Below are positions 23,266-32,264 of a stretch of 64,000 nt of DNA, one piece after another. The stretch's first letter is position 1, and the number at the start of each line of letters is the position of its first letter. The notes under the pieces are model-generated. The model was not told the DNA's origin. It ran no database searches and saw only the letters and a list, made by a program, of their open reading frames with translations. The stretch covers positions 1 through 64,000 of the forward strand of contig JAHEER010000002.1 in the NCBI GenBank assembly GCA_024640625.1, given 5' to 3'. The DNA comes from Desulfobulbaceae bacterium (GTDB lineage Bacteria > Desulfobacterota > Desulfobulbia > Desulfobulbales > Desulfocapsaceae). Position numbers and translations under genes: made by a program.

Positions 23266-24438
23266 ATGAGTGCACCGAGCGGACGCCATTTTCTGCAAAT
23301 CCCTGGACCGAGTAACGTACCGGACAGAATTCTGCATGCCATCGGTCAGCCGACCATCGATCATCGCGGACCGAAATTCCAGAAGCTCTCGGAGGAGGTG
23401 CTCATCGGTTCCAGGCGGATATTCAAGACCTCGGGGCCGGTGGTGGTTTTCCCGACCTCCGGTACCGGAGCCTGGGAGGCGGCTTTGCTGAATACCCTAA
23501 GCCCCGGCGACAAGGTTTTGATGTTTGAAACCGGCCATTTCGCCACCCTCTGGTGCAATATGGCTAAGAAATTCGGCCTGGAGGTGGATTTTGTCCCGAC
23601 CGACTGGCGTCACGGTGTCGACCCTCAGATCGTCGAGGACAAGCTCAAAGCAGATTCCGGTCACCAGATAAAATCAGTCAATATCGTGCACAACGAGACC
23701 TCCACCGGGGTGCTCAGCAGGGTGGCGGAGGTCAGGCAGGCCATAGACAATGCCGGACATCCGGCCCTGTTCATGGTCGATACCATTTCCTCCCTTGGCT
23801 CCACCGATTACCGGCACGAGGAATGGCAGGTGGACGTCACGGTCGGGTGCTCCCAGAAAGGCTTGATGCTGCCGCCGGGACTCGGCTTAAATGCGATCAG
23901 TGAAAAGGCGCTGGAGGCTTCCAGATCAAACAGCTTCGTTCGCCATTTCTGGGACTGGAACGATATGCTCAACGCCAACGAGAAATTCTTTTATCCGTCG
24001 ACACCCTGCACCAACCTGCTGTTCGGCCTGCGGGAGTCGATTAAGATGCTGGAGGAGGAGGGCCTTGATAAGGTATTCGCCCGGCATGCCCGTTTTGGAG
24101 AGGCTACCCGTCGGGCAGTGCGTGCCTGGGGCCTTGAAATTCTCTGCCAGGAGTCCCTTGAATACAGTCCGGTGCTGACCGCCGTGCTGATGCCTCAGGG
24201 AAAAGGTGCAGATGCGCTGCGCAAGGTGATTCTGGATAATTTCGATATGTCGCTCGGCAACGGCCTGGGCAAAGTAGCCGACAAGGTGTTCCGGATAGGG
24301 CATCTCGGCGACCTGAACGATCTGAGCCTGATCGGCACCCTCGCCGGTGTCGAGATGGGACTGGAACTGGGCGGCATCGAGCACACTAAAGGAGGGGTTG
24401 CAGCGGCCATGCAATACCTCTCGGAAACTGTTTCCTGA
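23266..24438 (+). CDS. Serine/alanine-glyoxylate aminotransferase (class V)
   Basis: A 390-residue PLP enzyme with a GAAGGAG ribosome site. The opening QIPGPSNVPDRILHAI and the segments PTSGTGAWEAALLN (about 65-78), VHNETSTGV (about 143-151) and FMVDTISSLGS (about 167-177) match the serine-glyoxylate/alanine-glyoxylate aminotransferase group. The PLP lysine is in GCSQKGLMLPPGLG (about residue 196). It would convert glyoxylate to glycine with serine, alanine or aspartate as amino donor. With GlcD-type dehydrogenases on both sides, a glycolate to glyoxylate to glycine route is the simplest reading, though not the only one. Confidence 0.92.
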   Translation: MSAPSGRHFLQIPGPSNVPDRILHAIGQPTIDHRGPKFQKLSEEVLIGSRRIFKTSGPVVVFPTSGTGAWEAALLNTLSPGDKVLMFETGHFATLWCNMAKKFGLEVDFVPTDWRHGVDPQIVEDKLKADSGHQIKSVNIVHNETSTGVLSRVAEVRQAIDNAGHPALFMVDTISSLGSTDYRHEEWQVDVTVGCSQKGLMLPPGLGLNAISEKALEASRSNSFVRHFWDWNDMLNANEKFFYPSTPCTNLLFGLRESIKMLEEEGLDKVFARHARFGEATRRAVRAWGLEILCQESLEYSPVLTAVLMPQGKGADALRKVILDNFDMSLGNGLGKVADKVFRIGHLGDLNDLSLIGTLAGVEMGLELGGIEHTKGGVAAAMQYLSETVS

Positions 24439-24640
24439 GGCTTCAGATCATTTTTTCAGGCGGCGTCACTGGCGCTGCTGGCTGCGCACAGCGCCGCCAG
24501 TCTGCTCCGCCGGCGTCTCGTTCGAGCGTTGCCTGAACGGGCGCCTTGGAGCAATGTCGCTACGGGTAGTTTTGCAGCAGCAATGATTAGTCTTTGTGGA
24601 AATTATTTTACCAGGCTGAAGAACGGCAGCAGAGGAACGT

Positions 24641-27505
24641 ATGCAAACCACACACAATCTTTTTACCAGACTCGGTGAAGCCATTGATGGAGATGTGCTG
24701 GACAGCAATCTGAGTCGCTCGCTCTACAGCAGCGGCGCCTCTCTGTACAGGATACTGCCGAGGGCAATTGTGCAACCCCGCACTAAAGAGGACCTGGTAA
24801 CCACAGTCAGATTTGCTGGTGAACACAAGCTGGCGATCACCGCTCGAGGGGGCGGTACAAGCCGCACCGGCAATGAACTCGGGGAAGGGGTGATTGTCGA
24901 TTTCAGCAAATACCTCAATGAGATAGTCGAGTTCAATAGCGAAGAGCGCTGGGTCCGGGTGCAGCCTGGCATCGTGCTTGCCGAACTCAACACCTTCCTG
25001 AAGCCCTACAACCTCTATTTCCCGATCGATCCATCCACCAAGGATGCCGCCACCCTGGGCGGCATGATCGCCAACAATTCCAGCGGGCCTCACGCGGTAA
25101 AATACGGAACCACAAGGTCCCACGTCAAAGAACTGGAATTGATACTGGCCAACGGGGAAATGATCAGAACCGGTAGAAAACCGGTAAACAAGGAAGTTCC
25201 CGCCACCACTGCCGGCCTGGCGGAGCGCCTCTATCACTATATTCCTGAAATCATTCAAAACTACAGTCAATTTCTGGAGCAGGAACGTCCCTACACAAGC
25301 AAGAATTCCTGCGGCTATCATATCTGGGATCTCATCGCCGACGGCACCATCGATTTAACTCCGCTGCTGGTGGGTTCTGAAGGTACGCTGGCCCTGGTTT
25401 CCGAGGCTACTTTGAAGCTTTCTCCCCTGCCTGAGAAGGCCCTCAGCGGCTTTGTCTATTTTGATGACCTGGGCAACGTTGGAGCGGCAACCCAGGAAAT
25501 CCTGGCAGAAGGGCCTTCCATGGTAGAGATCATGGAAAAGCACATACTTGATCTTGCCCGGGAACAGAAACCGGAGCTGGCCGAATATTTTCCCGAAAAT
25601 ACCGAAGCATCCCTGTTCATAGAATTTCAGGAAGAAAGTGATGAAAGACTGCAGGAGAAGTTCGCCTCGGTGCGCAGGCGTGTGCTGGAAGACAATAAAC
25701 TGGCAGTGAGCGTCCTGCAGGCCAAAAATAAGCAGGATATGGCGACCTTTACCAAGGTGCGCTCGATATCCGGACCTATCCTGAACAGGATGAAAGGGCC
25801 GAAGCGGCCCATTGCCTTCATAGAGGATGCCGCCGTTCATGTCACCCGCCTGCCCGAGTACATCAGCGGACTTCGTGCATTGTTTGAAAAATTCAACGTT
25901 AATGCGGCCATTTACGGCCATGCCGGGGATGGTAACCTGCACAATATGGCCATTCTCGATCTCAGGCAGCAGGAAGATGTAAAAACGATGCTCGATCTTG
26001 CCGATGCTGTCTGTGAGCTGGTTCTGAGCCTGGGCGGCACCATAAGCGGCGAGCATGCCGACGGTCGGCTGCGCACCCAGTATGTGGTTCGCCAGTATCC
26101 TAACCTCTACCATGCGATGCGAGAAATTAAAGCATTGTTCGATGCCGACAACATTATGAATCCGGGGGTAATTATATCGGAGAATGACCAGCTGCTCGGC
26201 AGCGACCTGAAGTATGGGCCCGATTTCACCATTGTTCATACCGGCACCTCATTTGATGCGGTCGGCAATCAGGAACAAATTGGCAGTTGCTCAGGGTGCG
26301 CGCAGTGCCGTTCCTATTGCCCTATCGCCTCCCACCACCTGGAGGAGTGGACCAAGGGGCGCGGCAAGGTGACGATCCTGCGTGAGCTCATGTCGGGTAA
26401 GCTCGATCCGGCAATTTTGGAAGAGCCGGAGTTCAAGAAGATTATTGATACATGCATCAACTGTAAACGCTGTCTGACCGAATGCCCTTCCGGGGTTGAT
26501 GTGCCCTGGCTGTCCATAACGAGCCGGGCTGATGTGGTGCGGCGCCAAGGAGAGGATTTTTCCAGCCGCATTCTCACCGACACCCAGAAGCTTTGCCGGC
26601 AGGGCAGCAGGTTGGCCCCGGTGGCCAACCTGGCCACTTCCCTCAGCCCCATTCGCTGGGGGTTACAAAAAGCTATCGGCATGGAGGCGACGAGATACCT
26701 TCCTCAATTTCGCAGCAGGACCTTACGCAAGATTCTTGCCGGTCGTCCGCAGGTCGAAGGAAGCAGGGAGGTGGTCTTTTTCCTCGGCTGCTTTGCCAAC
26801 TACAACGATCCCGAAGGTGAAGGCCTGGCCGTCATCGAGGTGCTGGAGCACAACAATATCAAGGTCATCCTGCCGGAGCTCAAGTGCTGCGGCATTGCCC
26901 GCATCAGCTCGGGTGGGCAGGATATGATCCTGGATGATATTAGGTATAATATCGGTATATTGTCTCAATACGCCGGGAATGACATTCCGATCCTGTTCAG
27001 TGAACCGAGTTGCGCCTTGGCCGTTAAATGCGAATATCCACGAATCATTGATTCGGAGCAGGCCCGGATGGTGGCGGAACACACCGTTGACATTCATCAG
27101 TATCTCCTCCAGTTGCACCGGGACGGGGAATTGAAAACCGATTTTGGCCGCTTGGATATGAACGTTGGGTACCATGCTCCGTGCCACCTGAAAACCCTGG
27201 GTGTGACGGATGAACCGGTTCATTTGATGGAACTTATCCCGGGTGTAACCGTGGAAAAATTCTCTGACAAGTGCTGTGGCATGGGCGGCACCTACGGGCT
27301 CAAGTCCAAGAATTTCGATCTATCCATGAAGATAGGAGAGCGACTGTTTGAGGAGATCAACTCCTCCGCTACTGATCAGATCGTCACCGGATGCGGTGCC
27401 TGCGGTATGCAGATCCATCAGGGAACCATGCGCGAATCAGTGCATCCGCTGAAACTGCTGTCCCTGGCATACCAGGAAGAGAAGGCGGCCAGTTCGGTAG
27501 CTTGA
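24641..27505 (+). CDS. FAD/Fe-S D-2-hydroxyacid dehydrogenase (GlcD/DLD type), copy 2
   Basis: A 954-residue fusion with the same architecture as the gene at 12537 but clearly divergent in sequence. FAD-binding motif ARGGGTSRTGNE lies at about residues 68-79 and TLGGMIANNSSGPHA near 139-153. The oxidase C-terminal domain contains YGHAGDGNLHN (about 424-434) and GTISGEHADGR. Ferredoxin motifs are CSGCAQCRSYCP (about 550-561) and CINCKRCLTECP (about 606-617); CCG domains include KCCGIAR (about 749) and KCCGMGGTYGL (about 878). The GAGGAACGT ribosome site fixes the ATG. A 202-bp space precedes it, with a non-terminator hairpin at 24471-24495. Confidence 0.92.
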   Translation: MQTTHNLFTRLGEAIDGDVLDSNLSRSLYSSGASLYRILPRAIVQPRTKEDLVTTVRFAGEHKLAITARGGGTSRTGNELGEGVIVDFSKYLNEIVEFNSEERWVRVQPGIVLAELNTFLKPYNLYFPIDPSTKDAATLGGMIANNSSGPHAVKYGTTRSHVKELELILANGEMIRTGRKPVNKEVPATTAGLAERLYHYIPEIIQNYSQFLEQERPYTSKNSCGYHIWDLIADGTIDLTPLLVGSEGTLALVSEATLKLSPLPEKALSGFVYFDDLGNVGAATQEILAEGPSMVEIMEKHILDLAREQKPELAEYFPENTEASLFIEFQEESDERLQEKFASVRRRVLEDNKLAVSVLQAKNKQDMATFTKVRSISGPILNRMKGPKRPIAFIEDAAVHVTRLPEYISGLRALFEKFNVNAAIYGHAGDGNLHNMAILDLRQQEDVKTMLDLADAVCELVLSLGGTISGEHADGRLRTQYVVRQYPNLYHAMREIKALFDADNIMNPGVIISENDQLLGSDLKYGPDFTIVHTGTSFDAVGNQEQIGSCSGCAQCRSYCPIASHHLEEWTKGRGKVTILRELMSGKLDPAILEEPEFKKIIDTCINCKRCLTECPSGVDVPWLSITSRADVVRRQGEDFSSRILTDTQKLCRQGSRLAPVANLATSLSPIRWGLQKAIGMEATRYLPQFRSRTLRKILAGRPQVEGSREVVFFLGCFANYNDPEGEGLAVIEVLEHNNIKVILPELKCCGIARISSGGQDMILDDIRYNIGILSQYAGNDIPILFSEPSCALAVKCEYPRIIDSEQARMVAEHTVDIHQYLLQLHRDGELKTDFGRLDMNVGYHAPCHLKTLGVTDEPVHLMELIPGVTVEKFSDKCCGMGGTYGLKSKNFDLSMKIGERLFEEINSSATDQIVTGCGACGMQIHQGTMRESVHPLKLLSLAYQEEKAASSVA

Positions 27506-27525
27506 ATCAGATTGTGCGACGTCAC

Positions 27526-28323
27526 TCAGAAGATGCTGATCAGCATCCTGGTGCCGACGACGATCAGCAACAGGGCGAATATCTTTTTAAGCTTGCCGAC
27601 CGGCAGGCTGTGTGCGAGCTTTGCTCCTAAAGGGGCCGTTAAGATACTGACAGCGGCGATGCCAACCAGAGCGGGCAGGTAGATAAAACCCATCGAGTAT
27701 TGCGGAAGCAGTTCATTTTCCCAGCCGTTGAAAAGAAACCCAACCGTTCCCGAAATTGCAATGGGCAGACCGATTGCCGCTGAGGTTCCGATGGCCCGGT
27801 GCACCGGGACATTACACCAGACCATGTAGGGTACGCTGACCGCTCCACCGCCGATACCGACCAGGCTTGAAATAAAGCCGATGATGTTGCCGACCCCAAA
27901 CATGCCGGCCGTCCCCGGCAACTCACGGGAGGGTTTGGGTTTTTTATTGGTCAGGAATTGGTAGGCGACAAAGTAAAGGAAAAAAACGAAGAATCCTTTG
28001 AGAATGTTGGTAGACAAAAGCGAGGCAAAGCAACTTCCCAGAAACGTACCGGTAAGAATCCCCAGAACAATGCGTCTGACAATATTCCAGTGGACGGCTC
28101 CACGCCGATGATGGGCCATGAAGCTGGATATAGAGGTGAAGATGATACTGGCCAGAGAGGTGCCAAGTGCCAGATGCATGATAATCTCGGAGGAGACACC
28201 CTGCAAATTGAAAGAAAATACCAGAATAGGCACGATAACAAGTCCGCCGCCGACGCCCAGGAGGCCGGCGAGGAGGCCGACAAAGGCGCCGACGCAGCCA
28301 TAGATCAGAAAAGATGAGAGCAT
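27526..28323 (-). CDS. TSUP (TauE/SafE) family anion exporter, copy 2
   Basis: A 265-residue membrane protein, a close paralogue of the product at 10074-10868 over its whole length; both share GVGGG and SSLVGIGGG repeats, MHLALGTSLA and AHHRRGAVHW. About eight transmembrane helices. It lies on the minus strand 23 bases after the formyltransferase gene, so those two form an operon that converges on the FAD dehydrogenase. The two TSUP copies thus bracket the whole 12.4-27.5 kb catabolic region. The substrate is not identifiable. Confidence 0.9.
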   Translation of the reverse strand: MLSSFLIYGCVGAFVGLLAGLLGVGGGLVIVPILVFSFNLQGVSSEIIMHLALGTSLASIIFTSISSFMAHHRRGAVHWNIVRRIVLGILTGTFLGSCFASLLSTNILKGFFVFFLYFVAYQFLTNKKPKPSRELPGTAGMFGVGNIIGFISSLVGIGGGAVSVPYMVWCNVPVHRAIGTSAAIGLPIAISGTVGFLFNGWENELLPQYSMGFIYLPALVGIAAVSILTAPLGAKLAHSLPVGKLKKIFALLLIVVGTRMLISIF

Positions 28324-28346
28324 GGAAGTTCCTTGTGGGGGTCCGG

Positions 28347-29264
28347 TCAGGTAGTGAATCGGTCCCCAACCTTGAGGTTGAGGCTGGCAATGAAATCTGC
28401 GGCAGCCAGCTTTTTCTGTCCCGGCGGTTTAGCTGAGGTGATGGTGATGGCTCCGTCCCCGGTGGCCACCGTGAACCCATCGGCGGCTATGTCAATGACT
28501 GAACCGGGATCGCCTTTCTTAGCGCTGGGAGCTGCATCGAAGAGGGAACAGACCTGATCGCCAAGGGTGGTCACTGCACCGGGGCTGGGATTGGCTCCTC
28601 GAATCAGGTTGTAGACCTGGTTGGTTGTCTGGGACCAGTCGATGGCTGTATCGGCGCTGGTGATCACCGGTTGGAAGGAAGCCGCGGACTCATCCTGCGT
28701 GACAGATACTGCGCCGCCCTCCCTGATCAACCGTACGGCCTCGGCGATCATTTTGACGCCCAGTGGGTAGAGCTTGGTAAAATAGACCGACTTCACCGTA
28801 TCGTCAGGGGTAATGTCTACCTTTTCCTGGAGCAGGATAGGCCCGGTGTCTACGCCTTCGTCGATAAAATGGATGGTTACCCCAGTCTCGGTTTCACCAT
28901 TGATTATCGCCCAGTTAATGGCAGAGCCGCCGCGGTATTTGGGCAGCAGCGAGGGGTGGTAATTTATGCCGCCGTGGCGGGCCAACTCGATCATCTCCAT
29001 GGGTACGAAGGCGGTGACAAAGCCCAGAACCAGAAGATCAGGCTGCAGCGTTCTCACCCAGTCGATCGCCTCCTCTTTTTTCAGATAGTTCGCCTGGTAG
29101 AGTGCGATGTCGTTTTTTATGGCGCACTCTTTCACCGGATTGGGATATTTCTGGTTGGGAACATCCTCGACGGTGATTACCCCCACCACATTCTCTCCCT
29201 GCTTAATCAGTGCTTCCAGCGATTCTTTACCGAACGGCGCCTGACCGATGAATACGATCCTCAT
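28347..29264 (-). CDS. Formyltransferase, methionyl-tRNA formyltransferase (Fmt)-like
   Basis: A 305-residue protein with the Fmt fold: N-terminal MRIVFIGQAPFG, the formyl-folate active site INYHPSLLPKYRGG (Asn and His at about residues 106 and 108), and the catalytic aspartate in DEGVDTGPILLQ (about 144). The C-terminal third matches the oligonucleotide-binding FMT_C type domain (INWSQ-like IDWSQTTNQVYNLIRGANP). A GGGAGG ribosome site precedes the ATG. It is not next to def, sun or priA, as a housekeeping fmt usually is, but is coupled to a TSUP exporter. It may be a specialised formyltransferase or hydrolase; the housekeeping role cannot be excluded. Confidence 0.85.
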   Translation of the reverse strand: MRIVFIGQAPFGKESLEALIKQGENVVGVITVEDVPNQKYPNPVKECAIKNDIALYQANYLKKEEAIDWVRTLQPDLLVLGFVTAFVPMEMIELARHGGINYHPSLLPKYRGGSAINWAIINGETETGVTIHFIDEGVDTGPILLQEKVDITPDDTVKSVYFTKLYPLGVKMIAEAVRLIREGGAVSVTQDESAASFQPVITSADTAIDWSQTTNQVYNLIRGANPSPGAVTTLGDQVCSLFDAAPSAKKGDPGSVIDIAADGFTVATGDGAITITSAKPPGQKKLAAADFIASLNLKVGDRFTT

Positions 29265-29754
29265 GTCTATCCTCCCTAAAAAAGCAAAGCTCTCGCGTCG
29301 TATAGTAGAAACCGGACCTCAAAAAGATTCTATACGGAGCTTGGTAATACTGGCTAAGTATCAGATTTAGTGCAGTATTTCCTGCCCCCAAGAAGACACG
29401 TATACACGTCGTTTTAACTGGCACATCAGCCAGAGCATGCAAAACGAAATGACTCTAACTCGATTGTCGTAAAAGATAAAGCACCAATCTTATCAAGCGC
29501 CCCTGGTGCTCTGCAGTAGAGAGTAAGGAAGGAGGAGTCCACGGGGAATTCAAGTTGTGGTGCTAATGGTAAAGCAGTCACCCGGAGGATAAAGTTCTAT
29601 CCGATAATAACATCAACCAGGGAGAGGCTTAAAGATGCCAAGGCCCGCTCTCAGCTTCTGAATTAATGGACAGTGGTGAGTGTGAGCAGGGGTATAAGAT
29701 ATGTTTAAATCAGGATGACAAAGAATCCATATTTGTGAATAGAGCCTTCCTGGA
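29265..29754. other. 490-bp non-coding stretch
   Basis: No frame here reads as a convincing protein. It holds the upstream region of the formyltransferase gene and the downstream region of tarD, both on the minus strand. I see a 7-bp inverted repeat, AGCACCA/TGGTGCT (29480-29510), and a purine-rich AAGGAAGGAGGAG near 29526 without a start codon at proper distance. No tRNA or clear terminator is visible. Confidence 0.5.
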
Positions 29755-30945
29755 TTATTGAAAATGTTTATGAAAAAGGTTGATCAGATCGGCTTTTGCT
29801 TCAAATCCCACTCCCGGATAATCAGTTAGGCGTATCATCCCGTCGTGTACCGGTGTTGCATCAGCAAATCCTCCAAATGGCTGGAAAACACCAGGGTACG
29901 ATTCATTCCCGCCAAGCCCCAGGCCCGCTGCCAGATGAAGGGCGAATTGATGCCCGCCGTGGGGTATGCAGCGACCAGGAGACCAGTTGAACTGTTCAAG
30001 AATTTCAAGCATCCGCAGGTATTCAACGAGTCCATAAGCCAGGGCCGGATCCATTTGCAGGTAATCCTGCTCGGGTCTCAATCCCCCGTAGCGCAGAAGA
30101 TTGGCGACATCCTGGTGGGAAAACAAGTTTTCACCAGTGGCAAATGGGTTATCGTAGGCAGCGGCGAGTTCACTTTGTAAGTGATAATCGAGGGGATCGC
30201 CGGCTTCCTCATACCAGAAGAGATTCAGTGGCTGGAGCTCACGGGCATAGGCTAACGCCGTGTTCAAGTCAAATCGACCGTTGGCATCCACCGCCAAATG
30301 ACCGCCCGGGGAATCCCCGGCAGCGAAATAGTTCGCCAATTCCTTGAGCACCGCCTCAATCCGTTTCATATCCTCAGAGAGGGTCGCCGCTCCGATTTTC
30401 ATCTTTACAACGTTGTAGCCATCTTCGAGATACCCTCGCATCTCCCGCACCAGGGCATCAGTTCCTTTGCCGGGGTAGTAATATCCACCCGCGGCATACA
30501 CAAACACCTCTTCCTCTGGTTGTTCTTGGTTAAATCGTTCAGCCAGCAGTCTATAAAGCGGTTTCTCCTCAATTTTTGCTACCGCGTCCCAAACCGCCAT
30601 ATCAAGGACTCCAACCGCCACAGACCTTTCACCGTGACCACCAGGCTTCTCATTGGTCATGAGAATGTTCCAAATTTTGAAAGGATCGAGATTGTCACGC
30701 TGTTCATCCAGCAGTTGCTCAGGCTTTGCTTCAATCAACCTGGGCAGAAATCGATCTCGCAAAAGCCCAGACTGGGCATAGCGGCCGTTCGAGTGGAACC
30801 CATAACCAACGACCGGTTTCCCCTCTTTGATCACATCAGTTACAACGGCAACTATCGAAACGGTCATATTGCTGAAATCGATATAGGCATTCTGGATTTC
30901 AGAAGCTATTGAGACAACGTTTTCCTTGATTTGCAGAATTCTCAT
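29755..30945 (-). CDS. tarD: D-tartrate dehydratase (enolase superfamily)
   Basis: A 396-residue member of the enolase superfamily that closely matches characterised D(-)-tartrate dehydratase in wording and spacing. Visible sites: NAYIDFSNMT (about residues 19-28), YGFHSNGRYAQ (about 48-58), the KxK base in NVVKMKIG (Lys181/Lys183), the metal ligands in VDANGRF, WYEEAGDP and ATGENLFSH, and the histidine of the His-Asp dyad in CIPHGGHQ (about 330). It would dehydrate D-tartrate to oxaloacetate in the cytoplasm. It lies in a minus-strand set with a second enolase-superfamily gene and an MmgE/PrpD gene, facing a tricarboxylate transporter operon. Confidence 0.9.
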   Translation of the reverse strand: MRILQIKENVVSIASEIQNAYIDFSNMTVSIVAVVTDVIKEGKPVVGYGFHSNGRYAQSGLLRDRFLPRLIEAKPEQLLDEQRDNLDPFKIWNILMTNEKPGGHGERSVAVGVLDMAVWDAVAKIEEKPLYRLLAERFNQEQPEEEVFVYAAGGYYYPGKGTDALVREMRGYLEDGYNVVKMKIGAATLSEDMKRIEAVLKELANYFAAGDSPGGHLAVDANGRFDLNTALAYARELQPLNLFWYEEAGDPLDYHLQSELAAAYDNPFATGENLFSHQDVANLLRYGGLRPEQDYLQMDPALAYGLVEYLRMLEILEQFNWSPGRCIPHGGHQFALHLAAGLGLGGNESYPGVFQPFGGFADATPVHDGMIRLTDYPGVGFEAKADLINLFHKHFQ

Positions 30946-31077
30946 TTTTTACCCTGCTGATTGAGATAAATGATTTGAGACGCCAGGATGTTCCGGATGC
31001 AGCCGCCGGCGGATAGGTTTACCCTTCACCTCGAGAGAATCTTAGCAGCTCACGTCTGTAGGAGAAAGATCGGTTTC

Positions 31078-32229
31078 TCATGCTTTAGTCAATTGATCGC
31101 GGTTGGTCAACATGCCCCCTTCCAAAAGTTCAGCCGGGTTCTTGACGAGACTGTCCTTCAGCATATCGTAGTCGGGCTCAAAGCCCAGCCCCGGCTTATT
31201 GGGTATTTTTACCTGGTTGTTCTCAGGTCCCGGAGAGCCTTTGAAAAATCGTTGTCCCGCCTGCCACATGCCCCAGTGAAACTCGGTCCATGTGCCGTTC
31301 ATCAGTCCAGCCATGGTGTGCATGTTGAAGATCGGCCAGCCTCCGCCATTTGCTATCGGCAGGTTATAGGTCTGGGCCAGATGGGCCGCTTTCTGGGATT
31401 CGGTGTAGCCGCCGTTATAGCAGCAGTTGGGCTGCAGGATATCGATTGCTTCCTTTTCCACCAGTTCGCGAATGCGCCAGCGATGCCCCTCCATCTGGCC
31501 AGCCGCGATTGGAATGTTAGTGCGACTGCGTAGGTCGGCAAGCGCCCTGGCGTCGTTCTGGTGCAGCGGCTCTTCGAACCAGGTCAGGTTTAACTCCTCG
31601 ATTTCTCGACACAGCAGACGTGCCTCCAACGGCGTAAATTTGTAATTGGCGTCTATCATCAGGTCGATATCAGGGCCCACCGCCTCCCGAACGGTGCGTA
31701 TACGCCGGGCGTCTTCGCGCCACCCGCCTTTGTCGCAGGCGACAACCATCTTTAATCGGGTATTGCCCTCGGCGACAAATTTCTGGGCGTACTCGACCAG
31801 CTGATCGTGATCGAAAAACGGATAGCCGAAGGTGATATAGGTATCTGAATAGTCCTGGTGGCCGCCGATCAGCTGGGCTACAGACCGGCCGGCCTCTTTA
31901 CCCTTGATATCCCAGAGGGCGATATCGAGGGCAGCCAAGGCGTTCGAGATGACCCCTGTATAGGTGCGGGTGTTGAGTGTCCACCATATTTTCGCATGGA
32001 TGGCCTCGGTATCCCTCGGGTCCATGTCCGTAATAACGGGCAGGATATCATGCTGCAGTGCCATCACGATCGACCAGGGCAGAAAGGCACCAGTTACGCC
32101 GAAGCCTTTGTGCCCCTCCTCAGTCTCGACTTCGCAGAACGTGAAAATCCGGTGCTCAAGCGGCTTATCGATCATCGGCAGATACACTGGAAATTGGTGC
32201 ACGCTTGCTTTTATTTGTTTTATTTTCAA
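31078..32229 (-). CDS. Mandelate racemase-like enolase-superfamily protein, atypical active site
   Basis: About 383 residues. I prefer a TTG at 32229 because GGAGG lies 8 bases upstream; the ATG at 32244 would place that ribosome site inside the gene and has none of its own. Metal-ligand positions Asp in LMIDANYKF and Glu in TWFEEPL are present. The third ligand position, usually Glu in a (A/I)xGE motif, reads AAGQMEG, and the strand-2 base reads RLKMVVA, a KxV in place of KxK. The C-terminal catalytic region ANGGGWPIFNMH has histidine late. Likely an acid-sugar or hydroxyacid dehydratase or racemase of unknown substrate, acting with TarD and MmgE/PrpD. It begins 35 bases after the MmgE stop. 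Confidence 0.85.
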   Translation of the reverse strand: MKIKQIKASVHQFPVYLPMIDKPLEHRIFTFCEVETEEGHKGFGVTGAFLPWSIVMALQHDILPVITDMDPRDTEAIHAKIWWTLNTRTYTGVISNALAALDIALWDIKGKEAGRSVAQLIGGHQDYSDTYITFGYPFFDHDQLVEYAQKFVAEGNTRLKMVVACDKGGWREDARRIRTVREAVGPDIDLMIDANYKFTPLEARLLCREIEELNLTWFEEPLHQNDARALADLRSRTNIPIAAGQMEGHRWRIRELVEKEAIDILQPNCCYNGGYTESQKAAHLAQTYNLPIANGGGWPIFNMHTMAGLMNGTWTEFHWGMWQAGQRFFKGSPGPENNQVKIPNKPGLGFEPDYDMLKDSLVKNPAELLEGGMLTNRDQLTKA

Positions 32230-32264
32230 TGTAGCATCCTCCATTCAGGGTGGTTAATAAAATC

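Noticed and set aside
24471-24495. GGCGCTG/CAGCGCC hairpin between the aminotransferase and the second FAD dehydrogenase
   Set aside because: No T-run follows and the genes continue on the same strand; not enough to call a terminator.
29480-29510. Inverted repeat AGCACCA/TGGTGCT
   Set aside because: A 17-base loop and no T-run; no gene end lies close to it.
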